Below are positions 1 through 5,692 of a DNA stretch of 7,297 bases, one piece after another; position 1 is the first letter of the stretch; every line of letters begins with the position of its first letter. Position numbers and translations under genes: made by a program. The notes beneath the pieces are model-generated. The model made no database searches, was not told the origin of the DNA, and was given only the letters and a program-made list of their open reading frames with translations. The stretch is taken from the NCBI GenBank assembly GCA_025362415.1, contig JANYGM010000242.1, forward strand, positions 1-7,297, given 5' to 3'. Source of the DNA: a bacterium (GTDB lineage Bacteria > Bacteroidota > Bacteroidia > Cytophagales > Thermonemataceae).

Positions 1-9
1 GATTTCTCA

Positions 10-52
10 TTTTGGAGAAAATAATGATTTTCACGTTTTATTTTCTCCAAAA
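10..52. repeat. Inverted repeat, 15-bp arms (possible terminator of an upstream gene)
   Basis: Perfect arms at 10-24 and 38-52 (TTTTGGAGAAAATAA and its complement) enclose a 13-base loop. No clear T tract follows on the plus strand. It may end a gene lying off the left edge, or it may be one of the TCCAA/TTGGA hairpins that recur in this window. Its role is an inference. Confidence 0.5.
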
Positions 53-74
53 ACTGGTATTTAAAAGCTATATT

Positions 75-102
75 TGTTGTCCAATGGAAACATTGGACAA
101 CA
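75..102. repeat. Perfect 12-bp hairpin with GAAA tetraloop
   Basis: Arms at 75-86 and 91-102 pair perfectly (TGTTGTCCAATG and its complement) around a GAAA loop, a stable GNRA-type tetraloop in RNA. A TATATTTG sequence resembling a Bacteroidota -7 box lies directly before it at 69-76, but no -33 element is seen at the right distance. It sits 90 bases ahead of the DUF2256 gene and could be a leader structure or an intergenic palindromic repeat. Confidence 0.55.
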
Positions 103-135
103 CAAAGTATAGCACTTTTTTAGAAATTAACATTA

Positions 136-156
136 CTGGGGCAAGCCCAGCCCCTA
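136..156. repeat. Short GC-rich intergenic palindrome
   Basis: A GC-rich island in very AT-rich DNA. Two alternative stems are possible: CTGGG/CCCAG (136-140 with 146-150) and GGGGC/GCCCC (138-142 with 150-154). From its composition it looks like a REP-type dispersed element. No second copy is present in the window, so the class cannot be confirmed. Confidence 0.35.
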
Positions 157-189
157 CAAAATACAACCTACAACAGTTAAAAATAATTT

Positions 190-327
190 ATGAAAATACG
201 TAAAAAATCTGATTTCCCAGAGAAAATCTGTGTCGTTTGTCAAAAACCATTTAGCTGGCGCAAAAAATGGGAGAAGGTTTGGGACGAAGTCAAATACTGC
301 TCTGACCGTTGCCGTAGCCAACGCTAA
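190..327 (+). CDS. DUF2256 family small zinc-ribbon protein (45 aa)
   Basis: A 45-residue protein starting at ATG 190 and ending with TAA at 325-327. It carries the hallmarks of DUF2256: Cys14-x2-Cys17, then PFSWRKKWEKVWDEVKYCS (residues 20-38), then Cys37-x3-Cys41 with basic residues to the end. The four cysteines very probably bind zinc. The length is normal for this family, whose function is unknown. From memory, family members are often found near photolyase/cryptochrome genes, and such a neighbour would lie off the left edge. The upstream region is A-rich without a Shine-Dalgarno sequence, as expected for Bacteroidota. Family assignment is firm because the W/K/C pattern is very distinctive; the cellular role is not known. 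Confidence 0.88.
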   Translation: MKIRKKSDFPEKICVVCQKPFSWRKKWEKVWDEVKYCSDRCRSQR

Positions 328-329
328 AA

Positions 330-357
330 AAGTATGAAGTGAGAAGTACGAGGTACG
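330..357. repeat. Four tandem 7-base repeats (AAGTACG type)
   Basis: Four consecutive heptamers, AAGTATG, AAGTGAG, AAGTACG and AGGTACG, begin three bases after the DUF2256 stop codon. The second unit shares AGTGAG with the large array at 4948-5140. Similar heptamers occur after era and after the AI-2E gene, so they look like a dispersed intergenic repeat family. Confidence 0.6.
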
Positions 358-443
358 AAAAAAGTCATTTTTTTTGGAAAAATTGATTTTTAATGATGAA
401 AAAGGCTTAAATAAACCTAAAAAACTAAAAAAAAATATTTTTA

Positions 444-475
444 TTTAGTTTTATACTATTTATTTATTATTTTTG
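444..475 (+). promoter_or_regulatory. Probable promoter of era
   Basis: A TATTTTTG -7 box at 468-475 fits the Bacteroidota TAnnTTTG consensus. TTTA at 444-447, one base off TTTG, lies exactly 20 bases upstream. Transcription would begin near 482, giving a leader of about 15 bases before the ATG at 497. This placement argues against a TTG start at 473, which would lie inside the -7 box. Confidence 0.5.
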
Positions 476-496
476 TGCAAAATTTATATAAAGAAA

Positions 497-1399
497 ATGA
501 TAGAACAAATAACGGAAAATCCAAACCATAAAGCAGGCTTTGTAAGCATTATTGGAAAACCAAATGTGGGCAAATCCACACTTATGAACAGACTTGTGGG
601 CGAAAGATTATCTATTATCACTTCTAAGGCACAAACAACACGCCACAGAATAATGGGTATTATTAATAGCCCTGATTTTCAGATAGTTTACTCCGACACT
701 CCTGGCATTATTGAACCAAAATATGCGCTACATAAAGCTATGATGGGTTTTGTGTATAGTTCGTTGGAAGATGCTGACGTGATTTTATTCGTTACAGACA
801 TACACGAGCGTTATGATGAAGATGATGTTTTGAAGAAATTAAAAGTAATTACAACACCTATTATCCTCATTATCAATAAAATAGATACTGCTACACAAGA
901 GCAAGTTGATGAGAAAATAGCTTATTGGAAAGAACATATCAACGCAACAGAAATTATTGCTATTTCTGCGCTAAACGACTTTAATACAGCAGGTGTTTTG
1001 GAACATATTATCTCAAGAATTCCTGTTCACCCAGCGTATTTTGATAAAGATTCTCTTACAGATAAAAGTGAGCGTTTTTTTGCTGCTGAAATCATTAGAG
1101 AAAAGATTTTTTTGAATTTTGATAAAGAAATTCCCTATAGTTGTGAGGTTCAAATAACAGAATTCAAAGACGAGCCAAATATTATTCGTATCAGAGCAGA
1201 GATTTTGGTAGAAAGAGATAGTCAAAAAGGTATTTTGATAGGAAAGGGTGGCACAGCACTAAAAAAAATAGGACAAGATGCACGCCAAGATATGGAGAAG
1301 TTTTTTCAAAAACATATTTTCCTAGAACAACACGTAAAAGTTGAAAAAGATTGGAGAAAAGTAGATAAACAACTCTCCCGCTTTGGATATAGAGATTAA
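497..1399 (+). CDS. era: GTPase Era
   Basis: Essential GTPase that binds 16S rRNA and assists maturation of the 30S ribosomal subunit, acting in the cytoplasm and at the inner membrane. From the ATG at 497 the protein has 300 residues, the normal family length. All GTPase motifs are intact: G1 GKPNVGKS (20-27), G2 TTRHR (47-51), G3 DTPG (67-70), G4 NKID (127-130) and G5 SAL (157-159). The C-terminal half is the KH RNA-binding domain with its GKGG loop at 249-252, ending in the typical W-R-K tail. The frame is open further upstream to a TTG at 473, but that codon overlaps the predicted -7 box, so ATG 497 is preferred. The gene appears to be transcribed alone. A hairpin made of TACG heptamers follows immediately after the TAA. 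Confidence 0.97.
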   Translation: MIEQITENPNHKAGFVSIIGKPNVGKSTLMNRLVGERLSIITSKAQTTRHRIMGIINSPDFQIVYSDTPGIIEPKYALHKAMMGFVYSSLEDADVILFVTDIHERYDEDDVLKKLKVITTPIILIINKIDTATQEQVDEKIAYWKEHINATEIIAISALNDFNTAGVLEHIISRIPVHPAYFDKDSLTDKSERFFAAEIIREKIFLNFDKEIPYSCEVQITEFKDEPNIIRIRAEILVERDSQKGILIGKGGTALKKIGQDARQDMEKFFQKHIFLEQHVKVEKDWRKVDKQLSRFGYRD

Positions 1400-1447
1400 G
1401 TACGAGGTACATTTTATTCGTACTTCGTACCTAAAAAATTCGTACCT
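1398..1447. repeat. TACG-type heptamer repeats forming a hairpin after era
   Basis: AAGTACG and AGGTACA (1398-1411) face inverted CGTACTT and CGTACCT (1419-1432), with one more CGTACCT at 1441-1447. The arms at 1400-1410 and 1420-1430 pair over 11 positions with one G-T wobble and a nine-base loop. The first unit overlaps the era stop codon. It could slow transcription, but no T tract follows, so a terminator call is not justified. Confidence 0.5.
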
Positions 1448-1499
1448 AAAAAAGTATACTACAAACATAATATATTAAATCAATCAAATAAAAACTATA

Positions 1500-2147
1500 A
1501 TGACCGCTTTAGAAAAAGTCCTTGCTGCATTTGTAGCAAAAACACCCACAGAAAATAATGACAAAGATTTTGACCAGATTGCTACTACTCTCTTGGAAAA
1601 TAGTAAAATCATAGCTGGGGAATCCACTTTTATTGTCAAAGAATGTGAGATTTTTTTATACCACGAACTCCACAAAGACGCTTTTATTCACAACAAAAAA
1701 TACACTTTTGTGGATAGACAAGAAGCCTTTGGCGAGTGGTGCTTTTATCACTTCAAAAATCCACGTTTGTACGCAAAACACAAACATTCGGGCATAGAAC
1801 TAACTTTTGGCAATGGTAAAGCAATGTCAGCGAGTGTTCTTATTAAAAAAGTTTATTTTGTGGAGGAAAACAGAATAATTGAAGGAACAAACACTATTGC
1901 ACAGACGTTTTTGAATGGCGTTGGAATTTCTGAAATAGGGCGTTTGGCTACTACAATAGGTAAATTTGCTTTTGATGAAACTTCACCCCTACGCATAGAA
2001 GACAATAAATTGGCAAACCCTACACCTATTTTCAAAGGAGTAAGAGAATTTAAAACTGTTCCAAAAGCAAAAAATCAACATGAACATACTTTTGCAGATA
2101 GCTTTTACCGCTATTTCAACGACAAAGCGTTTATGCCTGTAAAATAA
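1500..2147 (+). CDS. Uncharacterised protein resembling 3-methyladenine DNA glycosylase (215 aa)
   Basis: The function is not established. The protein starts at ATG 1500 and has 215 residues, with no signal peptide or membrane segment. The central block resembles a poorly described family often labelled 3-methyladenine DNA glycosylase (AAG/MPG-like): KECEIFLY (47-54), H58-x-D60 and H64, GEW (78-80), GIELTFG (98-104), a hydrophobic-basic strand LIKKV (114-118) and IEGT (127-130). KECEIFLY may correspond to the catalytic ETEAY strand of AAG enzymes, with Glu48 or Glu50 in the active-site position, but this match is from memory and needs a profile search. If correct, it would excise alkylated bases. 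It stands alone between era and the terminator at 2243. No convincing promoter of its own is visible, so readthrough from era is possible. Confidence 0.6.
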   Translation: MTALEKVLAAFVAKTPTENNDKDFDQIATTLLENSKIIAGESTFIVKECEIFLYHELHKDAFIHNKKYTFVDRQEAFGEWCFYHFKNPRLYAKHKHSGIELTFGNGKAMSASVLIKKVYFVEENRIIEGTNTIAQTFLNGVGISEIGRLATTIGKFAFDETSPLRIEDNKLANPTPIFKGVREFKTVPKAKNQHEHTFADSFYRYFNDKAFMPVK

Positions 2148-2200
2148 ATATCTTTGAACTGTGTTGTATGAATTTATATTTATACACTGCTTGCTTGTTT

Positions 2201-2219
2201 CCCCACGTTGTACGTGGGG
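2201..2219. repeat. Perfect 8-bp GC-rich hairpin
   Basis: CCCCACGT (2201-2208) and ACGTGGGG (2212-2219) flank a three-base TGT loop. No T tract follows on either strand, so it is more likely a palindromic repeat, such as those mobilised by IS200/IS605-type transposases, than a terminator. It is immediately followed by a second hairpin, TATGAAA/TTTCATA, at 2221-2240. Confidence 0.5.
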
Positions 2220-2242
2220 TTATGAAAGCTAAATTTCATAAA

Positions 2243-2275
2243 AAAACGCCCCTAATTGTTAATTAAGGGCGTTTT
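2243..2275. terminator. Bidirectional intrinsic terminator between the 1500-2147 gene and tRNA-Gln
   Basis: AAAACGCCC (2243-2251) pairs with GGGCGTTTT (2267-2275). After one C-A mismatch, five further A-T pairs close a three-base loop. The arm gives a T run on both strands, stronger on the minus strand. It lies just one base past the 3' end of the tRNA, so it would end the tRNA transcript as well as the plus-strand transcript from the left. Confidence 0.82.
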
Positions 2276-2276
2276 G

Positions 2277-2349
2277 TTGACCGACAAGGGCTCGAACCTC
2301 GACTCTTCTGTACCAAAAACAGACGTGTTGCCAGTTACACCATCGGTCA
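2277..2349 (-). tRNA. tRNA-Gln (anticodon UUG)
   Basis: The minus strand folds into a full cloverleaf of 73 bases: acceptor TGACCGA/TCGGTCA, D stem GTGT/ACAC, anticodon stem TCTGT/ACAGA around loop TTTTGGT, a five-base variable region, and T arm CGAGG-TTCGAGC-CCTTG. The anticodon at positions 34-36 of the tRNA is TTG, which reads CAA (glutamine). The discriminator base is A. CCA is not encoded and must be added after transcription. The gene is single, not in a tRNA cluster, and is flanked by its own promoter and a strong terminator. Confidence 0.95.
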
Positions 2350-2358
2350 GGCAAATTT

Positions 2359-2374
2359 TGAGTCTTTTGACTCA
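2359..2374 (-). other. Short hairpin in the tRNA-Gln 5' leader
   Basis: TGAGTC (2359-2364) and GACTCA (2369-2374) pair perfectly over a four-base loop, ten bases ahead of the mature tRNA 5' end. It lies in the part of the precursor removed by RNase P and may help keep the leader from mispairing. The role is an inference. Confidence 0.35.
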
Positions 2375-2423
2375 TTTTTACTTTATCTTAGATTAGATTT
2401 TACTTTTCTTCTCTTTGATGATG

Positions 2424-2455
2424 CAAATGTAATACCTTTTTTTTTATCCACCAAA
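2424..2455 (-). promoter_or_regulatory. Promoter of tRNA-Gln
   Basis: On the minus strand TTTG (2455-2452) is followed after exactly 20 bases by TACATTTG (2431-2424), a full match to the Bacteroidota TTTG / TAnnTTTG promoter. Transcription would start near 2416 and give a leader of roughly 67 bases before the tRNA. The position upstream of a tRNA and the complete match make this the best-supported promoter of the window. Confidence 0.75.
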
Positions 2456-2595
2456 TTTTTTGTGATTTTTTTTCAAAAAAATTAGAAAAATAATAATAAT
2501 ATACGAATACTTCTCATTTTCAAAGGTTTTTCAAACTTTTTTTTTAAATTGCATACGGAAATTTCAAAACGTACCAAAAATATATTACAAAAGTA

Positions 2596-3771
2596 ATGCA
2601 GGTCAAGCGCAAAACACTCCTAAATTTCAATAAATCAACCAAAAAAGCACTCCTAACTGTGCTGATTGGTATTATTTTCTTGGTGATTTTTTCTGTTATT
2701 TTCTCTGATATTATTTCTTTTGTGATTATTTCACTTATTTTGGTGGCTATCTTGTCGCCACTTGTCAATAGTTTATCAGAAATTTATGTCTTTGGAGTGC
2801 GTTTGCCTCGTATTTTAGCCATTTTGATAACTTTTGGACTTTTGGGAAGTGTTTTATTGGGTATTATTACAATGTTTGTCCCACTGGTTTCTAATCAAAT
2901 TGAACTTCTTAAAACCTTGAAAATAAATGAAATAACTACAAAAATAAGTCAGCCAATAGAAAATTTAGAAAAAACATTGATTTATAAATTTGGCATAAAA
3001 CAACAAGTAGGCTTTATTTTCAAAGAAATAGGGGTCGCAACACTTCATTTGGTAGAAAAATTTAATATAGGAAATATCATCAATAATTTTCTAAGTATTA
3101 CCACGAGTATTTTAGTAGGGTTTCTTGCTGTTTCATTTGTTACTTTCTCTATTTTGATGAAAAAAGGCGTTGTACGTAACCAAATCATCAATATTATTCC
3201 TAATCAGTATTTTGAAGTAGGCATAACTGCCATTTACAAAATAGAAAAACTCCTTTCTAACTATCTGAGAGGTGTTTTCTTACAAATAATGGCTGCTTTT
3301 ACACTTATTGCACTAGGACTTAGTTTTTTTGAAATTCATTATGCCATTACAATAGCTTTATTTGCGGCTTCTGTGCATTTTATTCCTTATTTAGGACCTA
3401 TTTTATCAATCACTTTTGGTGTCTTAGTTGGAGTTTCTACCGCTTCTTTGGGCGCAGAAAACAGTATAACCACTAGTGCCATAGCGACCACAATAGCCAC
3501 TACAAAAATCTCTGAAACTGTTATTTTAATAAAGATTTTGATTGTTTTTACGTCAGTTTATGCACTTGATAGTGTATTTTTCCAACCTCTTATTTTCTCA
3601 AAAAGTGTCAAAGCACACCCATTAGAGATATTTTTGGTAATTTTTGCAGGCGCAACCCTTGCAGGTGTGGTGGGTATGATACTCGCAATCCCTGCTTATA
3701 CTATCCTTAAAGTAATTATAACAGAGTTTTTGGTTGGATATAGACAATATTATATCTTCCAAAACGACTAA
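2596..3771 (+). CDS. AI-2E/PerM family membrane transporter
   Basis: Polytopic inner-membrane protein of the AI-2E transporter (PerM, formerly UPF0118) family. Members have been linked to export of autoinducer-2 or to Na+/H+ exchange, so the substrate cannot be named. The protein has 391 residues, slightly longer than the usual 340-370. Hydrophobic helices lie at about 17-56, 70-98, 163-188, 226-246, 248-282, 307-325 and 343-376, with the soluble segment at 100-160 that family members have between the second and third regions. Signature residues are visible: HFIPYLGP (261-268), the QPLIFSKSVKAHPLEIF block (330-346), and the small-residue helix AGATLAGVVGMILAIP (351-366). A Thr/Ala/Ser-rich stretch at 281-305 accounts for the extra length. 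ATG 2596 is preceded by A-rich sequence. The stretch 2456-2595 is homopolymer-rich and shows no clear promoter. Confidence 0.92.
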   Translation: MQVKRKTLLNFNKSTKKALLTVLIGIIFLVIFSVIFSDIISFVIISLILVAILSPLVNSLSEIYVFGVRLPRILAILITFGLLGSVLLGIITMFVPLVSNQIELLKTLKINEITTKISQPIENLEKTLIYKFGIKQQVGFIFKEIGVATLHLVEKFNIGNIINNFLSITTSILVGFLAVSFVTFSILMKKGVVRNQIINIIPNQYFEVGITAIYKIEKLLSNYLRGVFLQIMAAFTLIALGLSFFEIHYAITIALFAASVHFIPYLGPILSITFGVLVGVSTASLGAENSITTSAIATTIATTKISETVILIKILIVFTSVYALDSVFFQPLIFSKSVKAHPLEIFLVIFAGATLAGVVGMILAIPAYTILKVIITEFLVGYRQYYIFQND

Positions 3772-3781
3772 TTCAATTAAA

Positions 3782-3848
3782 AATTACGAATTATCAATTA
3801 CGAAAGTACAGCAAATTTTATTGTATTTTCGTACTTCGTATTTCGTAC
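3782..3848. repeat. Heptamer repeats between convergent genes
   Basis: AATTACG, AATTATC and AATTACG run consecutively at 3782-3802. TTCGTAC, TTCGTAT and TTCGTAC, the inverted type, run at 3828-3848 and end two bases before the regulator's stop codon. The two halves partly pair. They fill most of the 78 bases between the AI-2E gene and the convergent regulator gene. No conventional terminator is seen, so this region may serve that purpose for both genes. Confidence 0.55.
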
Positions 3849-3849
3849 C

Positions 3850-4944
3850 TCAAAAACCTCGCAGCTGGTTTATTTCATTTTGTAGCTCATTTATAAGTGA
3901 ATATAATTTTGTGTTTGGATGAGGCACAATCTCTGGAAGATGCGCAGAAATCATCAAAATTGGTTGCCAAATCTCAAAAATCTCACGCAAAGGCAAACGG
4001 AACGTGTTTTCATTCATAATGATTTTTAGATAATTTTCTGTTTTTAATAGATTTTCTACTTTTGCATAAAAAATGCCTTGCCTTTGCGACACAATCACGT
4101 AGTAATTATCTTGCAAATTATACCAATTTTTGATGTATTCTCCTATCAAAACGGTCTTTGGCTGGGGGAAATCTTGCCCCATTTCAAAAGCACGCAAATC
4201 TCTACTTTCTCTATTTTGTTCATTATCAGCAAGCAAACTAAGATTTAACTGGGGCAAATCTGCTACAAATGAAGGATTATCATAACCTGCCAAATAGTCG
4301 TTTCTTTGTGGCAATTTTATAAAAGGAATATCATTTTTAGCTTTCTTATTTTGATTGTTTTGCTGATTATTTTCTGGATTATAGGTATTTTGAGGTGTAA
4401 AAAAACCTGTTTCTAGCGTTGGATAAGTCGTTTTTTGTATTTTTTCTTGTTGAAAATCTTGCTTTTTCTCTGAATAATTATCCTGAAAATCATTTTTATA
4501 ATCTTCTTTTTGATTATCTCTAAAATTATTTAGAAAACTATTTTGTTGTAAATTATTCTGCTGTTGATTTATTTTTAGTTTTTCTTCTAAATCTTTTGCA
4601 AGATTTCTACTTATAATTTCCTGTGCTTCTTTTTGTATTCTCTCTAAATCTTCTCTCAAATCCTCCTTTATATCTTCCTCTACATTTATATCAAAAATAT
4701 CATTTTCAGTATGTACAGATGCTTTTTCTTTAATCAAACGAATATCCAAACTAATCAAATCATCAACAGAAATATTGAAAGTTTTAGCAATAATTTGAAG
4801 GTTGGCGAGGTTGGGCGTGGCACGACTTTCCTCATACGCTCCCAAAGATGCACGTTTGATACCAATTTTATTGGCAAACTCTTCTTGTGTCATTCCGTGT
4901 AAGCGGCGCAAATAACGGATATTTCTACTAACCAAAGTCATCAT
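3850..4944 (-). CDS. XRE-family regulator with degenerate LexA/S24-like C-terminal domain
   Basis: A 364-residue cI-like DNA-binding regulator. Residues 4-65 form an HTH_3/XRE domain: the turn TQEEFANKIG (19-28), recognition helix with RASLGAYEESRATPN (31-45), and a final helix ending IAKTFNISVDDLI. Residues 70-230 are charged and then rich in Gln and Asn, probably a coiled-coil and flexible linker. The C-terminal part from about 230 to 340 resembles S24 peptidase/LexA-type domains: RAFEMGQDFPQP (251-262) then LIGEYIKNWYNLQD (266-279) and a VIVSQRQGIFYAKV strand (283-296). In active members the first segment reads like EGDSM-P. Here the serine is absent, so self-cleavage is unlikely. The start is ATG 4944 (or the adjacent ATG 4941), because the HTH domain follows at once. 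The frame stays open upstream only through tandem repeats. No target operator was identified. Confidence 0.85.
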   Translation of the reverse strand: MMTLVSRNIRYLRRLHGMTQEEFANKIGIKRASLGAYEESRATPNLANLQIIAKTFNISVDDLISLDIRLIKEKASVHTENDIFDINVEEDIKEDLREDLERIQKEAQEIISRNLAKDLEEKLKINQQQNNLQQNSFLNNFRDNQKEDYKNDFQDNYSEKKQDFQQEKIQKTTYPTLETGFFTPQNTYNPENNQQNNQNKKAKNDIPFIKLPQRNDYLAGYDNPSFVADLPQLNLSLLADNEQNRESRDLRAFEMGQDFPQPKTVLIGEYIKNWYNLQDNYYVIVSQRQGIFYAKVENLLKTENYLKIIMNENTFRLPLREIFEIWQPILMISAHLPEIVPHPNTKLYSLINELQNEINQLRGF

Positions 4945-4947
4945 AAA

Positions 4948-5140
4948 TAGTGAGTAGTGAAATAGTGAGTAGTGAAATAGTGAGTAGTGAAATAGTGAGT
5001 AGTGAAATAGTGAGTAGTGAAATAGTGAAATAGTGAGTAGTGAAATAGTGAAGTAGTGAAGTAGTGAGTAGTGAAGTAGTGAGTAGTGAGTAGTGAGTAG
5101 TGAAGTAGTGAAATAGTGAAAAGTGAAGTAGTGTGTAGTG
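4948..5140. repeat. Tandem array of TAGTGAG and TAGTGAAR units abutting the regulator start
   Basis: About 26 units are read on the plus strand: 7-base TAGTGAG alternating or mixing with 8-base TAGTGAAA or TAGTGAAG. Five perfect 15-base pairs (7+8) fill 4948-5022. The order is irregular to 5121, then decays through AGTGAAG (5122-5128), TAGTGTG (5129-5135) and a final TAGTG before a run of seven T. The array ends three bases before the regulator's ATG (4944), so it must form its 5' leader or separate it from its promoter. The 15-base period keeps the minus-strand frame open and would encode HYSLF repeats. There are no unique spacers, so it is not CRISPR. Together with the neighbouring 170 bases it fills the 370-base gap between the regulator and the AhpD-like gene. 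Confidence 0.92.
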
Positions 5141-5162
5141 TTTTTTTCGTAATAATGTATTC

Positions 5163-5197
5163 CACTACTCACTACACACTATTTCACTACTTCACTA
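5163..5197. repeat. Inverted arm of the TAGTGAR array
   Basis: On the plus strand this segment reads as CACTA-type units, the reverse complement of array units. It faces the end of the array across the 22-base stretch 5141-5162. TAGTGTGTAGTG (5129-5140) is exactly complementary to 5171-5182 region sequence CACTACACACTA, so a long imperfect hairpin or cruciform can form. A 9-base direct repeat TAATGTATT stands on each side (5153-5161 and 5200-5208), as if this arm had been inserted or duplicated. Confidence 0.65.
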
Positions 5198-5206
5198 AGT
5201 AATGTA

Positions 5207-5231
5207 TTGGAAATAAGATACTAATTTCCAA
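5207..5231. repeat. 8-bp hairpin of the TTGGA/TCCAA type
   Basis: TTGGAAAT (5207-5214) pairs with ATTTCCAA (5224-5231) over a nine-base loop. On the minus strand, the sequence TATTTTGG at 5235-5228 differs by one base from a TAnnTTTG -7 box and could drive the regulator, but no TTTG is found at the right distance. Confidence 0.35.
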
Positions 5232-5254
5232 AATAAACAAGCGTTTTTGGGCGT

Positions 5255-5287
5255 AACTTTCCAAAAGTTGGAAACTTTTGGAAAGTT
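5255..5287. repeat. Perfect 15-bp hairpin between the regulator and the AhpD-like gene
   Basis: AACTTTCCAAAAGTT (5255-5269) pairs with its complement at 5273-5287 across a three-base GGA loop. Each arm is itself nearly palindromic, so cruciform forms are possible. It lies 27 bases beyond the AhpD-like stop codon on the minus strand. It could stop or protect the operon transcript, but no T tract follows. Its TCCAA...GGAAA...TTGGA design matches the hairpin at 75-102. Confidence 0.65.
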
Positions 5288-5314
5288 TAGTAGGAAGTTA
5301 TTTACAATTCATTA

Positions 5315-5686
5315 CTAAGAAAGTGCTTCCCAATATTCTACGGCACGTCTCAAATGTGGTATTACAATAGTGCCTCCAATGAGGTTTGCAATAGCAAAAA
5401 CTTCAAAAACTTGCTCTTTCGTCAGTCCTGCTTCTTTGCATTTGCCTAAGTGATAACGAATACAATCATCACAACGAAGCACCATAGAACACGCCAAACC
5501 AATCATTTCTTTAGATTGCACGCTTACACTTCCTTCTGCATAACAATTAGTATCCAAATTGAAAATTCTTTTTAGTACAATATTGTCCGCAGAAAGAATT
5601 TTCTCATTCATTTCGCTACGATAGCTATTAAATTCTTCTACAATATTTTTATTATCACCTTTTTGGTGATTGTCTTGGTTATTCAT
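5315..5686 (-). CDS. Carboxymuconolactone decarboxylase family protein (AhpD-like)
   Basis: A 123-residue protein of the CMD/AhpD family. After a hydrophilic N-terminus (1-25) comes the helical core. Key residues match AhpD-type peroxidase or disulfide reductase members: Glu60 in SKEMIGLACSMVLRC, the redox motif Cys72-Asp-Asp-Cys75, and His79 three residues beyond. The pair of cysteines would cycle between thiol and disulfide, as in alkylhydroperoxidase AhpD, rather than act as a true decarboxylase. The C-terminal AIANLIGGTIVIPHLRRAVEYW is typical of short family members, which form trimers or hexamers. The gene starts six bases after the stop of the upstream kinase-like gene, so the two are co-transcribed and probably translationally coupled. 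No physiological partner is visible. Confidence 0.88.
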   Translation of the reverse strand: MNNQDNHQKGDNKNIVEEFNSYRSEMNEKILSADNIVLKRIFNLDTNCYAEGSVSVQSKEMIGLACSMVLRCDDCIRYHLGKCKEAGLTKEQVFEVFAIANLIGGTIVIPHLRRAVEYWEALS

Positions 5687-5692
5687 TTCTAG

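Noticed and set aside
69..76. TATATTTG as a promoter for the DUF2256 gene
   Set aside because: No TTTG at 19-21 bases upstream; a lone -7 match is expected several times by chance in DNA this AT-rich.
12..203. Open frame of 63 codons at the left edge
   Set aside because: It runs through three hairpins, has no family resemblance, and overlaps the clearly real DUF2256 gene in another frame.
473..496. Upstream TTG start adding eight residues to Era
   Set aside because: The codon lies inside the predicted -7 box, and the ATG at 497 gives the normal length.
4948..5140. CRISPR array
   Set aside because: Units are 7-8 bases in direct contact with no unique spacers and no cas genes nearby.
4945..5172. 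76-residue repetitive N-terminal extension of the XRE regulator
   Set aside because: It is encoded only by the TAGTGAR array, whose 15-base period keeps the frame open; the HTH domain starts right after the ATG at 4944. Kept only as a possibility in the findings.
5255..5287. Intrinsic terminator of the kinase-like operon
   Set aside because: The stem is strong, but no T tract follows on the minus strand and similar hairpins occur away from gene ends.
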